A stretch of DNA of 7,627 bases from Deltaproteobacteria bacterium (GTDB lineage: Bacteria > Desulfobacterota > DSM-4660 > Desulfatiglandales > HGW-15). Position 1 is the stretch's first letter; every line of letters starts with the position of its first letter. Shown here piece after piece: positions 1-5,576 of the stretch. Position numbers and translations under genes: made by a program. The notes below the pieces were generated by a model. The model saw only the letters and a program-made list of their open reading frames with translations, was not told the origin of the DNA and did not search any database. The stretch lies in the NCBI GenBank assembly GCA_020060215.1, contig JAGVAP010000077.1:1-7627 (forward strand), given 5' to 3'.

Positions 1-1
1 C

Positions 2-247
2 GACCGGCTGCCCAAGAACGTGGGGATGAAGTCACTGTTTGTTCTTGCAACGGCACACGCACAGACCACTCGCTCCGAGCCTCAGATCGGGAGCATTCGG
101 TTTGAGCTCCTTCCCGAGAATATCCGTGAAGTCACGGCAATCATCCAGGCCCCCGACGGACGCGCCCTTGCAAGGGCCCACTCAACCACGGCGCACTTCG
201 AGATGAGTTTCCAGGAGCAAGGTCTGACCCCGTTGCATATATCTTGA
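2..247 (+). CDS. 3' end of an unrecognised upstream gene (partial)
   Basis: The reading frame is open from the left window edge to the TGA at 245-247, so this is most likely the C-terminal ~81 residues of a gene that starts outside. The internal GTG at 20 and ATG at 26 have no ribosome binding site before them. After a short stretch (SLFVLATAHA), the sequence alternates hydrophobic and polar residues (GSIRFELLPENIREVTAII, then QAPDGRALARAH), which looks like beta strands of a small sandwich. I do not recognise the family. The stop lies 12 nt before the TIR gene start, and the Shine-Dalgarno of that gene overlaps this stop codon, so the two are probably co-transcribed and this gene may belong to the same system. 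The full protein outside the window would be needed to name it. Confidence 0.6.
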   Translation, partial: DRLPKNVGMKSLFVLATAHAQTTRSEPQIGSIRFELLPENIREVTAIIQAPDGRALARAHSTTAHFEMSFQEQGLTPLHIS

Positions 248-259
248 GGAGCGTGGAAT

Positions 260-844
260 ATGGAATTTCTGGCATTTGACGTTTTTATTTCCTATGCCAC
301 AGAAGATAAAGACGATATCGTAGGTCCAATTGCATTAGAGCTTCGCAGATTGAACTACTCGGTATGGTTCGACGATTTTAGTCTCGAATTGGGTGATTCG
401 CTGCGGAGGTCTATCGACAAGGGATTATCTAATTCACGATTTGGAGTTGTTGTGCTCAGCCCAAACTTTTTCGCAAAAAACTGGACCCAGTATGAGCTAG
501 ATTCGTTGACTCAGCGAGAGCTTTCTGAGGAACAAAAAGTTATCTTGCCAATCTGGCACAACGTTTCTCGTGCTGACGTTAGTCGTTACTCATTGAGGCT
601 TGCCGATAAAGTTGCCATAGATTCGTCACTTGGCGTTACTGCAATTGCTTTAAAAATATCAGCGGTCTTGGGGCCTCCAGCCGGAGTTAAGATTCTCGAA
701 ATGAAGGAGGAGCCATGCCCGAAGTGTGGGAAGCCTGTCATCTCGCATACATATAAAATTTTGGAAAACGGCAGTACGTCGGGCGGATTAGAGTGTCAGC
801 ACTGTGGCTATTTTGATGCATGGGGAGCTCTCACCGAACCTTGA
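260..844 (+). CDS. TIR-domain protein with C-terminal zinc ribbon
   Basis: A 194-residue protein. Residues 5-137 form a TIR domain: strand A with DVFISYATEDKD (7-18), the WFDDFSLELGDSL segment (36-48), VVVLSPNFF (63-71) and WTQYELDSL (75-83). Glu79 sits where the catalytic glutamate of NAD-cleaving TIR domains lies. Residues 153-182 carry two CxxC pairs (Cys153/Cys156 and Cys179/Cys182) typical of a zinc ribbon. Bacterial TIR domains commonly hydrolyse NAD+ or convert it to cyclic or conjugated ADP-ribose signals in antiphage defence; that role here is inferred. The start is well supported: AGGAG at 247-251, 8 nt before the ATG. The gene follows the upstream gene by 12 nt, and a SLATT-like membrane protein lies 130 nt downstream. 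It is visibly more AT-rich than the genes after it, which hints at separate acquisition. The domain call is secure; the cellular role is not. Confidence 0.93.
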   Translation: MEFLAFDVFISYATEDKDDIVGPIALELRRLNYSVWFDDFSLELGDSLRRSIDKGLSNSRFGVVVLSPNFFAKNWTQYELDSLTQRELSEEQKVILPIWHNVSRADVSRYSLRLADKVAIDSSLGVTAIALKISAVLGPPAGVKILEMKEEPCPKCGKPVISHTYKILENGSTSGGLECQHCGYFDAWGALTEP

Positions 845-919
845 CCCAACATTTACGGCAGGATATCCCCGATTGCTTTTCCCTGACGATCAGCATAAAA
901 CAGCTGCCGAAAAATTTAT

Positions 920-938
920 TGTGGTGCCGTTCACCACA
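920..938 (+). promoter_or_regulatory. Inverted repeat upstream of the SLATT gene
   Basis: TGTGGTG (920-926) and CACCACA (932-938) are perfect 7-nt complements around the 5-nt loop CCGTT. The hairpin lies in the 130-nt gap between the TIR and SLATT genes, 22 nt before the SLATT Shine-Dalgarno. No T-run follows, so it is not a typical intrinsic terminator. It could be an operator, an RNA processing or attenuation element, or chance. Confidence 0.3.
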
Positions 939-974
939 CGTATTCGATCAAAATCCAAGGAAGGAGCGGCAGGG

Positions 975-1790
975 ATGACGGACAACAGTACATTCCCCAA
1001 GTGGGACAACGCGAATCCAATGGAGTCCCTGAAGTTGGTTTATCTTTGGGCTGTAGCCAAAGCCCAAGAACAAATTGCCTGGTATGACCGAAAAAAGCGG
1101 TCCAAAAGAGGCGCCTCCCAGACGTTGCGCGCTCTCACTATTGTGTTTGCTTCAGCCGGCGCACTGTGTCCGCTGATTGATGCCACGGGCGTCTTTGAAG
1201 CAGGAAATGGCGGCGTCGCTTTTGGTCGATGGGGCTATGTCCTTCTGGCATTAGGCGGTGCTCTTCATGGTTTTGACAGGTTCTTTGGAATGTCCTCCGG
1301 ATGGATGCGGTTTATCGTTACACAGATGTCGATTGAGAGAGCCCTGAAGGAATTCGAGTATGACTGGGCATTATTGTTTGCGCAGCAGGCTCAGAATCCC
1401 AATGTGCCCGCGATGCTGCAGAGGGTAAAGGAGTTCACGCTTCAAGTGGAGACCTTGGTCAAGGAAGAGACCGATGCCTGGGTTGTGGAATTCCGAAGTA
1501 ACCTTACTGAATTAGAGAAAGTACTAAAGGCGGAAGCCGATACGAGAAAGCTCGGCAGCATCAAGATGAAGGTCACAAACGCAGGGGAATTCCCCAAGGT
1601 GGCGATACTGCTGAACGACAACCCGGTAAAGGAGTTATTGGGAACTTCGGAGGGCCTGATAGATAACGTTCCTCCCAGGCGATATGAAATCAGGGCTACG
1701 GCCGAAAAGGACGGCAGAAACTACCGCGAGTCGAAGGTCGTTGAAGTGCAACCAAATTCGATGTCGTCCATTGAACTGACTTTGCGCTGA
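975..1790 (+). CDS. SLATT/DUF4231-like two-TM membrane effector with C-terminal beta-sandwich domain
   Basis: A 271-residue protein. The frame is open further upstream into the TIR gene, but ATG 975 is chosen because AAGGAG (961-966) precedes it at good spacing. The N-terminal helix has the pattern YLWAVAKAQEQIAWYDRK (23-40), characteristic of DUF4231/SLATT proteins. Two hydrophobic segments follow (about 51-69 and 84-103), then the helix TQMSIERALKEFEYDWALL (116-134), as in the family. After a helical linker (about 140-190), residues 194-271 look like a PEGA or carboxypeptidase-regulatory-like beta sandwich (GSIKMKV, VAILLNDNPV, VPPRRYEIRATA, SSIELTLR). SLATT proteins are predicted pore-forming effectors coupled to nucleotide-signal or TIR immune sensors. 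The C-terminal domain might serve as sensor or partner-binding module, which is inference. The gene ends 28 nt before the second TIR gene, suggesting an operon. Confidence 0.82.
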   Translation: MTDNSTFPKWDNANPMESLKLVYLWAVAKAQEQIAWYDRKKRSKRGASQTLRALTIVFASAGALCPLIDATGVFEAGNGGVAFGRWGYVLLALGGALHGFDRFFGMSSGWMRFIVTQMSIERALKEFEYDWALLFAQQAQNPNVPAMLQRVKEFTLQVETLVKEETDAWVVEFRSNLTELEKVLKAEADTRKLGSIKMKVTNAGEFPKVAILLNDNPVKELLGTSEGLIDNVPPRRYEIRATAEKDGRNYRESKVVEVQPNSMSSIELTLR

Positions 1791-1818
1791 TGATGGAATA
1801 GCGGCCGATCGGGGCAAC

Positions 1819-3198
1819 GTGGATCGTATGGTTTCGGCGGTCATCGAAGAGGTGCGGGAGTTGCTTAAGATGATCCGCGATATCGATGAGCATTCGTACG
1901 ATGTCGATTTACCCGAAAGGCGGGAGGTCAGAAGAAGGCTTGAAGGGGTTGCGGTACGCCTGGAGCAACTACTGACCGTGAGGAAAATTCCGGGACTGGA
2001 AATCCTCAATCTTCTAATGTCGCTCCAGGATCTTCTTAGGAGTATGAATCTCCAGCTCCTGGTCTTGCCCGCGGGAGGAGCCTCGGGGGGTCGACTACCC
2101 GACGTAATTCGCGATCTTGAAAGAGTCGTTGAACAGCTTGAGCGTACTGTTTCGGAGTGGACACCCTCCCCCAAAATGAAAGTACATAGCACCAAGCAAG
2201 AGAAGCTGCCCCAGTCGTCGGGACGAGAGGCCCGTAAGGAGATCAAGTCGGTCGGCGATTTTCTCTTGGGAAACGAGGCCAGCGTGAGATCAAAGAGACC
2301 TCCTGTTGCAGAACTCTCCAGTGATCGTCTGAAAGAACTCGACAAAGCGTGGGGAAAGAAGGCAGAACAGGCTGCAGAACAATGCGAAGATCTGGTCGAT
2401 TGCTCGCTTTTTGGCCCTTCCAGCGTCTCGCCTGGTCGAGAGATCCTCCTCCAGGCGTTTACCCACATACCCGAAGATGCAGACAAAGCTCGTCAGCTTG
2501 CGGAGGAGCACGACGATGCTGCCACAAGGCGGGGGTTCACGACGCTGGACACGCATATCAAACGAGGCGCATACCTGACCTTTGATCTGAGCCTAGCGCA
2601 GGCTACGGTTCAAGAGAGCACGCAGCACCTTTGCTGGGGAGGCAAAACTGCATATGTGGGGTTTTTCGCTCGCATAGATAGCCAGGCGAAGGGGTTTCTC
2701 AAGGGCAGGCTCATCGTCTCTCAGGATGGGATTCCGATCGGTCGTATCCAGTTTGGAGTCAAGACCGTGGATATCAAGGAGGAGCCGAGTCTTGCGAGCG
2801 AGCTTACGGGCGATGCAAAACGGTACGAGAAGGCCTTTGTCTCCTATGCCTCCAAGGACAGAACAGAGGTGATCAAACGCGTGCAGATGTTGGATAGGTT
2901 GCGCATCGGTTATTTCCAGGATGTGTTCAGCCTGAAACCGGGCGCACGTTGGGCACAGGAGATTTACCGGCACATTGATTCCGCAGACCTCTTTCTGCTC
3001 TTCTGGTCCTCCGCAGCGCGTCGGTCGAAATGGGTGAAGAGGGAGCTCGATTATGCCGTAGCCCGAAAACGAGGGATCCAAGAGGCAAGTCCGGAGATAA
3101 TGCCGGTGATCATCGAGGGGCCGCCCCCGCCCCCACCGCCAAAAGGTTATGAGCATCTCCACTTCAATGACCGATTGCTCTACTTCATGGACAAATGA
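1819..3198 (+). CDS. Multidomain TIR protein (helical N-terminus, beta-rich middle, C-terminal TIR)
   Basis: 459 residues from GTG 1819; ATG 1828 (residue 4) is an equally possible start, and neither has a strong ribosome binding site, so translational coupling to the SLATT gene 28 nt upstream is plausible. Residues 1-115 are mostly amphipathic helix. Residues 193-317 form a beta-rich module with SLFGPSSVSPG, ILLQAFTHIPEDADKA, a RRGFTTLDTHIKRG stretch and a VSQDGIPIGRIQFGV end. I recall such a module in front of other bacterial TIR domains but cannot name it. Residues 335-457 are the TIR domain: KAFVSYASKDR (338-348), YFQDVFSLKPGARW, LFLLFWSSAA, then WVKRELDYA (405-413) with Glu409 as the likely catalytic residue. 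It ends with a run of seven prolines (435-441) and HLHFNDRLLYFM, a tail seen in this TIR group. Probable NAD+-consuming immune effector or signal synthase; the activity is inferred. Confidence 0.9.
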   Translation: MDRMVSAVIEEVRELLKMIRDIDEHSYDVDLPERREVRRRLEGVAVRLEQLLTVRKIPGLEILNLLMSLQDLLRSMNLQLLVLPAGGASGGRLPDVIRDLERVVEQLERTVSEWTPSPKMKVHSTKQEKLPQSSGREARKEIKSVGDFLLGNEASVRSKRPPVAELSSDRLKELDKAWGKKAEQAAEQCEDLVDCSLFGPSSVSPGREILLQAFTHIPEDADKARQLAEEHDDAATRRGFTTLDTHIKRGAYLTFDLSLAQATVQESTQHLCWGGKTAYVGFFARIDSQAKGFLKGRLIVSQDGIPIGRIQFGVKTVDIKEEPSLASELTGDAKRYEKAFVSYASKDRTEVIKRVQMLDRLRIGYFQDVFSLKPGARWAQEIYRHIDSADLFLLFWSSAARRSKWVKRELDYAVARKRGIQEASPEIMPVIIEGPPPPPPPKGYEHLHFNDRLLYFMDK

Positions 3199-3220
3199 GT
3201 GGACCGTGCGTCAAGGCAAG

Positions 3221-3239
3221 ATGCCCAAGTTCTTGGCAT
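3221..3239 (+). promoter_or_regulatory. Imperfect palindrome in the gap between TIR and lipoprotein genes
   Basis: ATGCC(C)AA and TTGGCAT pair with one bulged C around the loop GTTC. It sits in the 158-nt gap (3199-3356) that otherwise shows no gene. There is no T-run, so a terminator is unlikely; an operator-like site or chance are both possible. No convincing sigma70 promoter was found in the gap. Confidence 0.2.
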
Positions 3240-3356
3240 GGCAGAATAGGCTGATTCCGGCAAAGACGTCACCAAACCGACCATGGACATGATCGTACGG
3301 AACTCCGAGCGAGGAGACGTGCATGGTTCTTTGGCATTACAGAGGGGAGAATACGC

Positions 3357-4136
3357 ATGACACGAAAACATGTTCCCGCAGTCAGCATCACTTTACTCGC
3401 CCTATTCATACTCACCTGTTGCTCAACAACGCCCACCAAAACTCTGCAATTGTCGAAGCTCACTCAAGATCAGACCGTGAGCCTCCAAAAATCCCACGTT
3501 CAGTTCGTTCAACGTTACTATGATAAACGGCGGGAGGAAGTGGCCGCCTTTCTTGAGACGAAGTGGATCCCCCTGTTTCTTTCCAAAGCAGTCAACAACC
3601 CTGATTTCAGAAAAGATCTGGATGAGGCATACCTCCTCGCCAATCTCAGGGAATCGGAACTGCAGATTACAATGGCGGGCAAGCCGCTTCTCGACCCTCA
3701 GAAGAGCGCCATAGAGTCCAGCATCAAGCGGATGGTCGGCGAGGAACGTGGTCGTCTCGGTGAGGTGCTCTTGAATTTTGCCGAGGCGGCTCAGACCGAG
3801 ATTAACACCATGCGCAAAGAGCTTTTGGCCCCGATAGACAGCCAGGAGAGGATGGTTGTCGACGAAATCAACGGCGCCTGGGCAGACCTTCTCGCCGGGC
3901 AGGCAGCAATCAGCGCACACCTGGAATCCGTGGTCGAGGTGCAAAAGAGCCAGGAAGAAGCCTTAAGAAGGATCGGAGTTCTTGAAGAGAGAGAAAAAGT
4001 GCTCGACACTTTGATGCAATATAATGACCGGTTCACCGACCTCTTGGGGGGAAGGAAGGATATCCAGGAGGTCATTGAGGAGTACAAGGATAAGATCAAG
4101 GATCTGGAAAAGACCCTAAAGGAACTTATCCAATGA
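3357..4136 (+). CDS. Probable lipoprotein / exported coiled-coil protein, unrecognised family
   Basis: 259 residues. The start is supported by the purine-rich GAGGGGAG (3343-3350), 6 nt before ATG 3357. The N-terminus (MTRKH, then VSITLLALFILTCCSTTP) is a signal peptide with a lipobox-like end at Cys21 or Cys22. It is not a textbook LAGC box, so the anchoring cysteine is uncertain. The mature part is almost entirely helical and charged, with strong coiled-coil character in about 190-259 (EEALRRIGVLEEREKVLDTL, EVIEEYKDKIKDLEKTL). It likely resides on the periplasmic face of the inner membrane or in the outer membrane. I do not recognise the family. The gene is 158 nt after the TIR gene on the same strand and overlaps the next gene by 4 nt (ATGA), so it is translationally coupled downstream. 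Whether it belongs to the TIR/SLATT cassette or forms a separate envelope operon with the truncated GH19 gene is open. Confidence 0.8.
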   Translation: MTRKHVPAVSITLLALFILTCCSTTPTKTLQLSKLTQDQTVSLQKSHVQFVQRYYDKRREEVAAFLETKWIPLFLSKAVNNPDFRKDLDEAYLLANLRESELQITMAGKPLLDPQKSAIESSIKRMVGEERGRLGEVLLNFAEAAQTEINTMRKELLAPIDSQERMVVDEINGAWADLLAGQAAISAHLESVVEVQKSQEEALRRIGVLEEREKVLDTLMQYNDRFTDLLGGRKDIQEVIEEYKDKIKDLEKTLKELIQ

Positions 4137-4459
4137 CTGGTTCTCGTAAAGGGAATGCCCCGAAATGGAGGGAGAAAATGGGACGTAAGCATTACAGGTT
4201 TGGGACCGAAGCTGCTGAGACGACCAAGGATCTCGCCAAGGACATCGATCGGCTAAAGCCTATCCCCGAAGATGAACTGAAGAAGTTATTACCGGAACGC
4301 ACTGAACAGATGCAACTCCAAGAGCTGATCGAGGCCGTCCATGCGGAAACGGACTGGAACAAGAAAGCTGCGATCTTGAACGAACGCCTCGAAATCGTTG
4401 CAGCGGGGGTCAAAGATGTGGTTTTGAAAATTCTTGCCGGTGCGATAAAACTCGTATGA
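4133..4459 (+). CDS. Small basic hypothetical protein coupled to the lipoprotein gene
   Basis: 108 residues. ATG 4133 overlaps the stop of the lipoprotein gene (ATGA), and AAAGGAA lies about 9 nt upstream, which supports coupled translation. An in-frame ATG at 4178 (residue 16), preceded by GGAGGGAG, is an alternative start giving 93 residues. The N-terminal third is basic (SRKGNAPKWREKMGRKHYRF), the middle is a charged helix (TTKDLAKDIDRL, DELKKLLPERTEQMQLQEL) and the C-terminus is a hydrophobic helix (AAGVKDVVLKILAGAIKLV) that could be amphipathic or membrane-associated. It contains no cysteines and no motif I can name. The same frame stays open for another 51 codons after the TGA, covering the ATA-start relic; this may be coincidence. 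Confidence 0.7.
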   Translation: MTGSRKGNAPKWREKMGRKHYRFGTEAAETTKDLAKDIDRLKPIPEDELKKLLPERTEQMQLQELIEAVHAETDWNKKAAILNERLEIVAAGVKDVVLKILAGAIKLV

Positions 4460-4486
4460 GGAATTGGGGTTGGGGAGGGAAACAGC

Positions 4487-4615
4487 ATACCGGTCTATAT
4501 CGATGCCAGCACGGTGAGAGCACATGGTCAGCCACCCATCCGTGTGGCCCTTCTGACGGGCGAGCTGGGACCTCCAAAGCAGATTGATTGGGAACGGTCG
4601 GGAGGAGTTGTGTGA
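4487..4615 (+). pseudogene. Short coding-like stretch with ATA in place of a start codon
   Basis: From the ATA at 4487 the frame reads 42 codons (starting IPVYIDASTVRAHGQPP) to TGA 4613-4615. The peptide is protein-like (PIRVALLTGELGPPKQIDWE). GGAGGG at 4474-4479 lies exactly 7 nt before the ATA, so ATA stands where a start codon would be expected; a single G-to-A change of ATG would explain it. The only canonical in-frame start is a GTG nine codons in, with no ribosome binding site. It lies between the small basic gene and the GH19 fragment on the same strand, so it may have been a member of that operon. I do not recognise the product. It may also be a non-genic open stretch. Confidence 0.4.
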
Positions 4616-4658
4616 GAACATACATCGCTTCCAAACGGCCTTGTAAAGGAGCGTGATC

Positions 4659-4811
4659 ATGATACCCGTAGATGGTGATTTTATCCTGACTGTCGCCCCA
4701 CGTTTTTCCGGATCCAAGGCTGATGCCCAAGCCCGGATTGTAGGTGCGATATCTGCCGCCTTCGCTCCTACAATCGATCACTACGACATCAATAATCGAT
4801 TGTACAGGTAA
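4659..4811 (+). pseudogene. N-terminal fragment of a GH19 chitinase/lysozyme-like protein
   Basis: A 50-codon reading frame starts at ATG 4659 with an excellent ribosome binding site, AAAGGAG (4645-4651), 7 nt away. The peptide opens MIPVDGDFILTVAPRFSG, continues KADAQARIVGAISAAFAPTI and ends HYDINNRL before YR-stop. This matches, from memory, the N-terminus of GH19 chitinase/endolysin-type proteins, where the corresponding segment leads into a conserved RIAHFLAQ...HES region. Homology stops after Asn-Arg-Leu (about 4802), so the catalytic part, including the glutamates, is missing and the stop is in foreign sequence. GH19 enzymes cleave beta-1,4-linked GlcNAc polymers or peptidoglycan; this remnant cannot. 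Its position behind a lipoprotein-type gene suggests a former cell-wall module. The break is immediately followed by the RAYT element, the likely cause. No remaining GH19 sequence was seen downstream in the window. Confidence 0.6.
4769..4804. repeat. Inverted repeat at the GH19 breakpoint
   Basis: TACAATCGAT (4769-4778) and ATCGATTGTA (4795-4804) are perfect 10-nt complements separated by 16 nt. The right arm ends within 2 nt of the point where the GH19 reading frame loses homology. TAATCGATT also recurs directly at 4793-4801 and 4864-4872. The repeat may have been involved in the rearrangement, or may be chance within coding DNA. Confidence 0.45.
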
Positions 4812-4910
4812 CGCGGGGTCAGACCTTGACATGTGACACGGATATCGGCCCAAAATAGGGCTATAATCGATTTTTTGAAGGCAAAAAAGGCAATATTGGT
4901 CTGAAGACGA

Positions 4911-5224
4911 ATGGCAAGGGCAAAAAGGCATTTCATCCCAGGGTACATCTGGCATATTACGCATCAGGCTACGCCTTCGGCTTCGACCCGGCAAGCCGAT
5001 GCCATAGGCGGGAGTTCCTGCTCAAGTTCTCCCGTGACCGGCATCGGTAGTTACAGTGGCTGTACCAAGCCAGGAAGCGTTATGACCTGAAGATTCTCGA
5101 TTACATTGTGACATCCAATCACGTTCATCTACTGGTGGTCGACGATGGAGACAGGGACGTAATCCCGAACTCCATGCAGTTGGTGGCCGGGAGGACCGCT
5201 GGCGTTCCACACCGCCAGGGAAAG
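4911..5224 (+). pseudogene. Decayed RAYT (Y1 REP-associated tyrosine transposase), first subfamily
   Basis: ATG 4911 opens MARAKRHFIPGYIWHITH, the N-terminus of the RAYT/Y1 transposase subfamily that continues RCHKREFLLKF. Here a 32-nt insertion at about 4966-4997 separates HITH from that continuation, which resumes in another frame at 4997 (CHRREFLLKFSRDRHR). It then meets a TAG at 5048 where Trp is expected and goes on (LQWLYQARKRYDLKILDYIV) to the HUH metal-binding motif NHVHLLV with histidines at 5120-5128. Resemblance ends near HRQGK (5224). The downstream part with the catalytic tyrosine and C-terminus is gone, so it is non-functional by three separate lesions. RAYTs are single-strand transposases domesticated to move REP/BIME palindromes. 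A TATAAT at 4862-4867 and a GGGGTCAGACCTTGACAT stretch (4815-4832) that I associate with this class of element lie upstream. Confidence 0.72.
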
Positions 5225-5240
5225 TCGGTGCGTGAAACCG

Positions 5241-5438
5241 TTATCTCTCCTCGAGCAGCTCTTTTTCAAAGGTAACCATTTCCACAAGATCACTGTCGGA
5301 CATCTCGGCAAGCACCGAGTAATCGCCCCCATGGCCTGCCAGGCTGGCAAGCAGCCGGGCTTTCCCGGCATACCCCAGGAACAATTTGTCGATGATGGAA
5401 GAGAGCCGCTGTTTCTGCACCTGAGAGGGATCGGGCAT
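5241..5438 (-). CDS. Small acidic hypothetical protein
   Basis: Read on the - strand, ATG at 5438 is preceded by GGAAAGGA about 8 nt upstream and gives 65 residues ending at the TAA at 5241. A GTG at 5471 would add 11 basic residues (KKRKPERNTL) but has only a weak ribosome binding site. The body is a helical, protein-like sequence (LSSIIDKLFLGYAGKARLLASL, then MSDSDLVEMVTFEKELLEER) with an acidic C-terminus. No family is recognised. The sigma70-like promoter at 5493-5521 on the same strand supports expression. The opposite strand is also open here, but its translation looks like a shadow. The gene lies between the truncated RAYT, which it points toward, and a divergent hypothetical gene. Confidence 0.55.
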   Translation of the reverse strand: MPDPSQVQKQRLSSIIDKLFLGYAGKARLLASLAGHGGDYSVLAEMSDSDLVEMVTFEKELLEER

Positions 5439-5492
5439 CAGCGTGTTCCTTTCCGGTTTGCGTTTTTTCACTCTGCGGTTTAGTCTTAGCTG

Positions 5493-5521
5493 CTTTTAGG
5501 TCACTCCGACCCTGAAGTCAA
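5493..5521 (-). promoter_or_regulatory. Predicted sigma70 promoter for the small - strand gene
   Basis: Reading the - strand, TTGACT (5521-5516) is a 5/6 match to the -35 box. TAAAAG (5498-5493) is a 4/6 match to the -10 box, with the ideal 17-nt spacer. Transcription would start near 5486, about 48 nt before the ATG at 5438. Confidence 0.42.
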
Positions 5522-5576
5522 CACCCGTCTGCCGGCTCGGGATGTCCTCGGTGCGCTCACCGAAAGAGCCGACACA

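Noticed and set aside
804..974. N-terminal extension of the SLATT frame to GTG 804
   Set aside because: The extension overlaps the zinc ribbon of the TIR gene, has no ribosome binding site and does not look like protein. ATG 975 has AAGGAG at proper spacing.
1635..2486. 283-codon open frame on the - strand
   Set aside because: It lies antisense to the 3' end of the SLATT gene and most of the large TIR gene. Its translation is Ser/Arg-rich without domain features, so it is a shadow.
2593..3162. 189-codon open frame on the - strand
   Set aside because: Antisense to the conserved TIR domain of the large TIR protein; no protein-like features.
3199..3356. Possible intrinsic terminator after the large TIR gene
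   Set aside because: The only hairpin (3221-3239) is imperfect and has no T-run, so read-through into the lipoprotein gene cannot be excluded.
3423..3944. 173-codon open frame on the - strand
   Set aside because: Antisense to the lipoprotein-like gene, which has a ribosome binding site, signal peptide and coupled downstream gene.
4815..4867. TTGACA (4827-4832) with TATAAT (4862-4867) as a promoter for the RAYT pseudogene
   Set aside because: The spacing is about 30 nt, too long for sigma70. The TATAAT may act alone, but a promoter call is not supported.
4410..4994. 194-codon open frame on the - strand
   Set aside because: The + strand explains this stretch better: an ATA-start relic, a GH19 N-terminus with a strong ribosome binding site and the RAYT start. 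The - strand frame crosses all three unrelated pieces.
5232..5483. 83-codon open frame on the + strand
   Set aside because: Opposite to the small - strand gene, which has a better ribosome binding site, a promoter and a more protein-like sequence.
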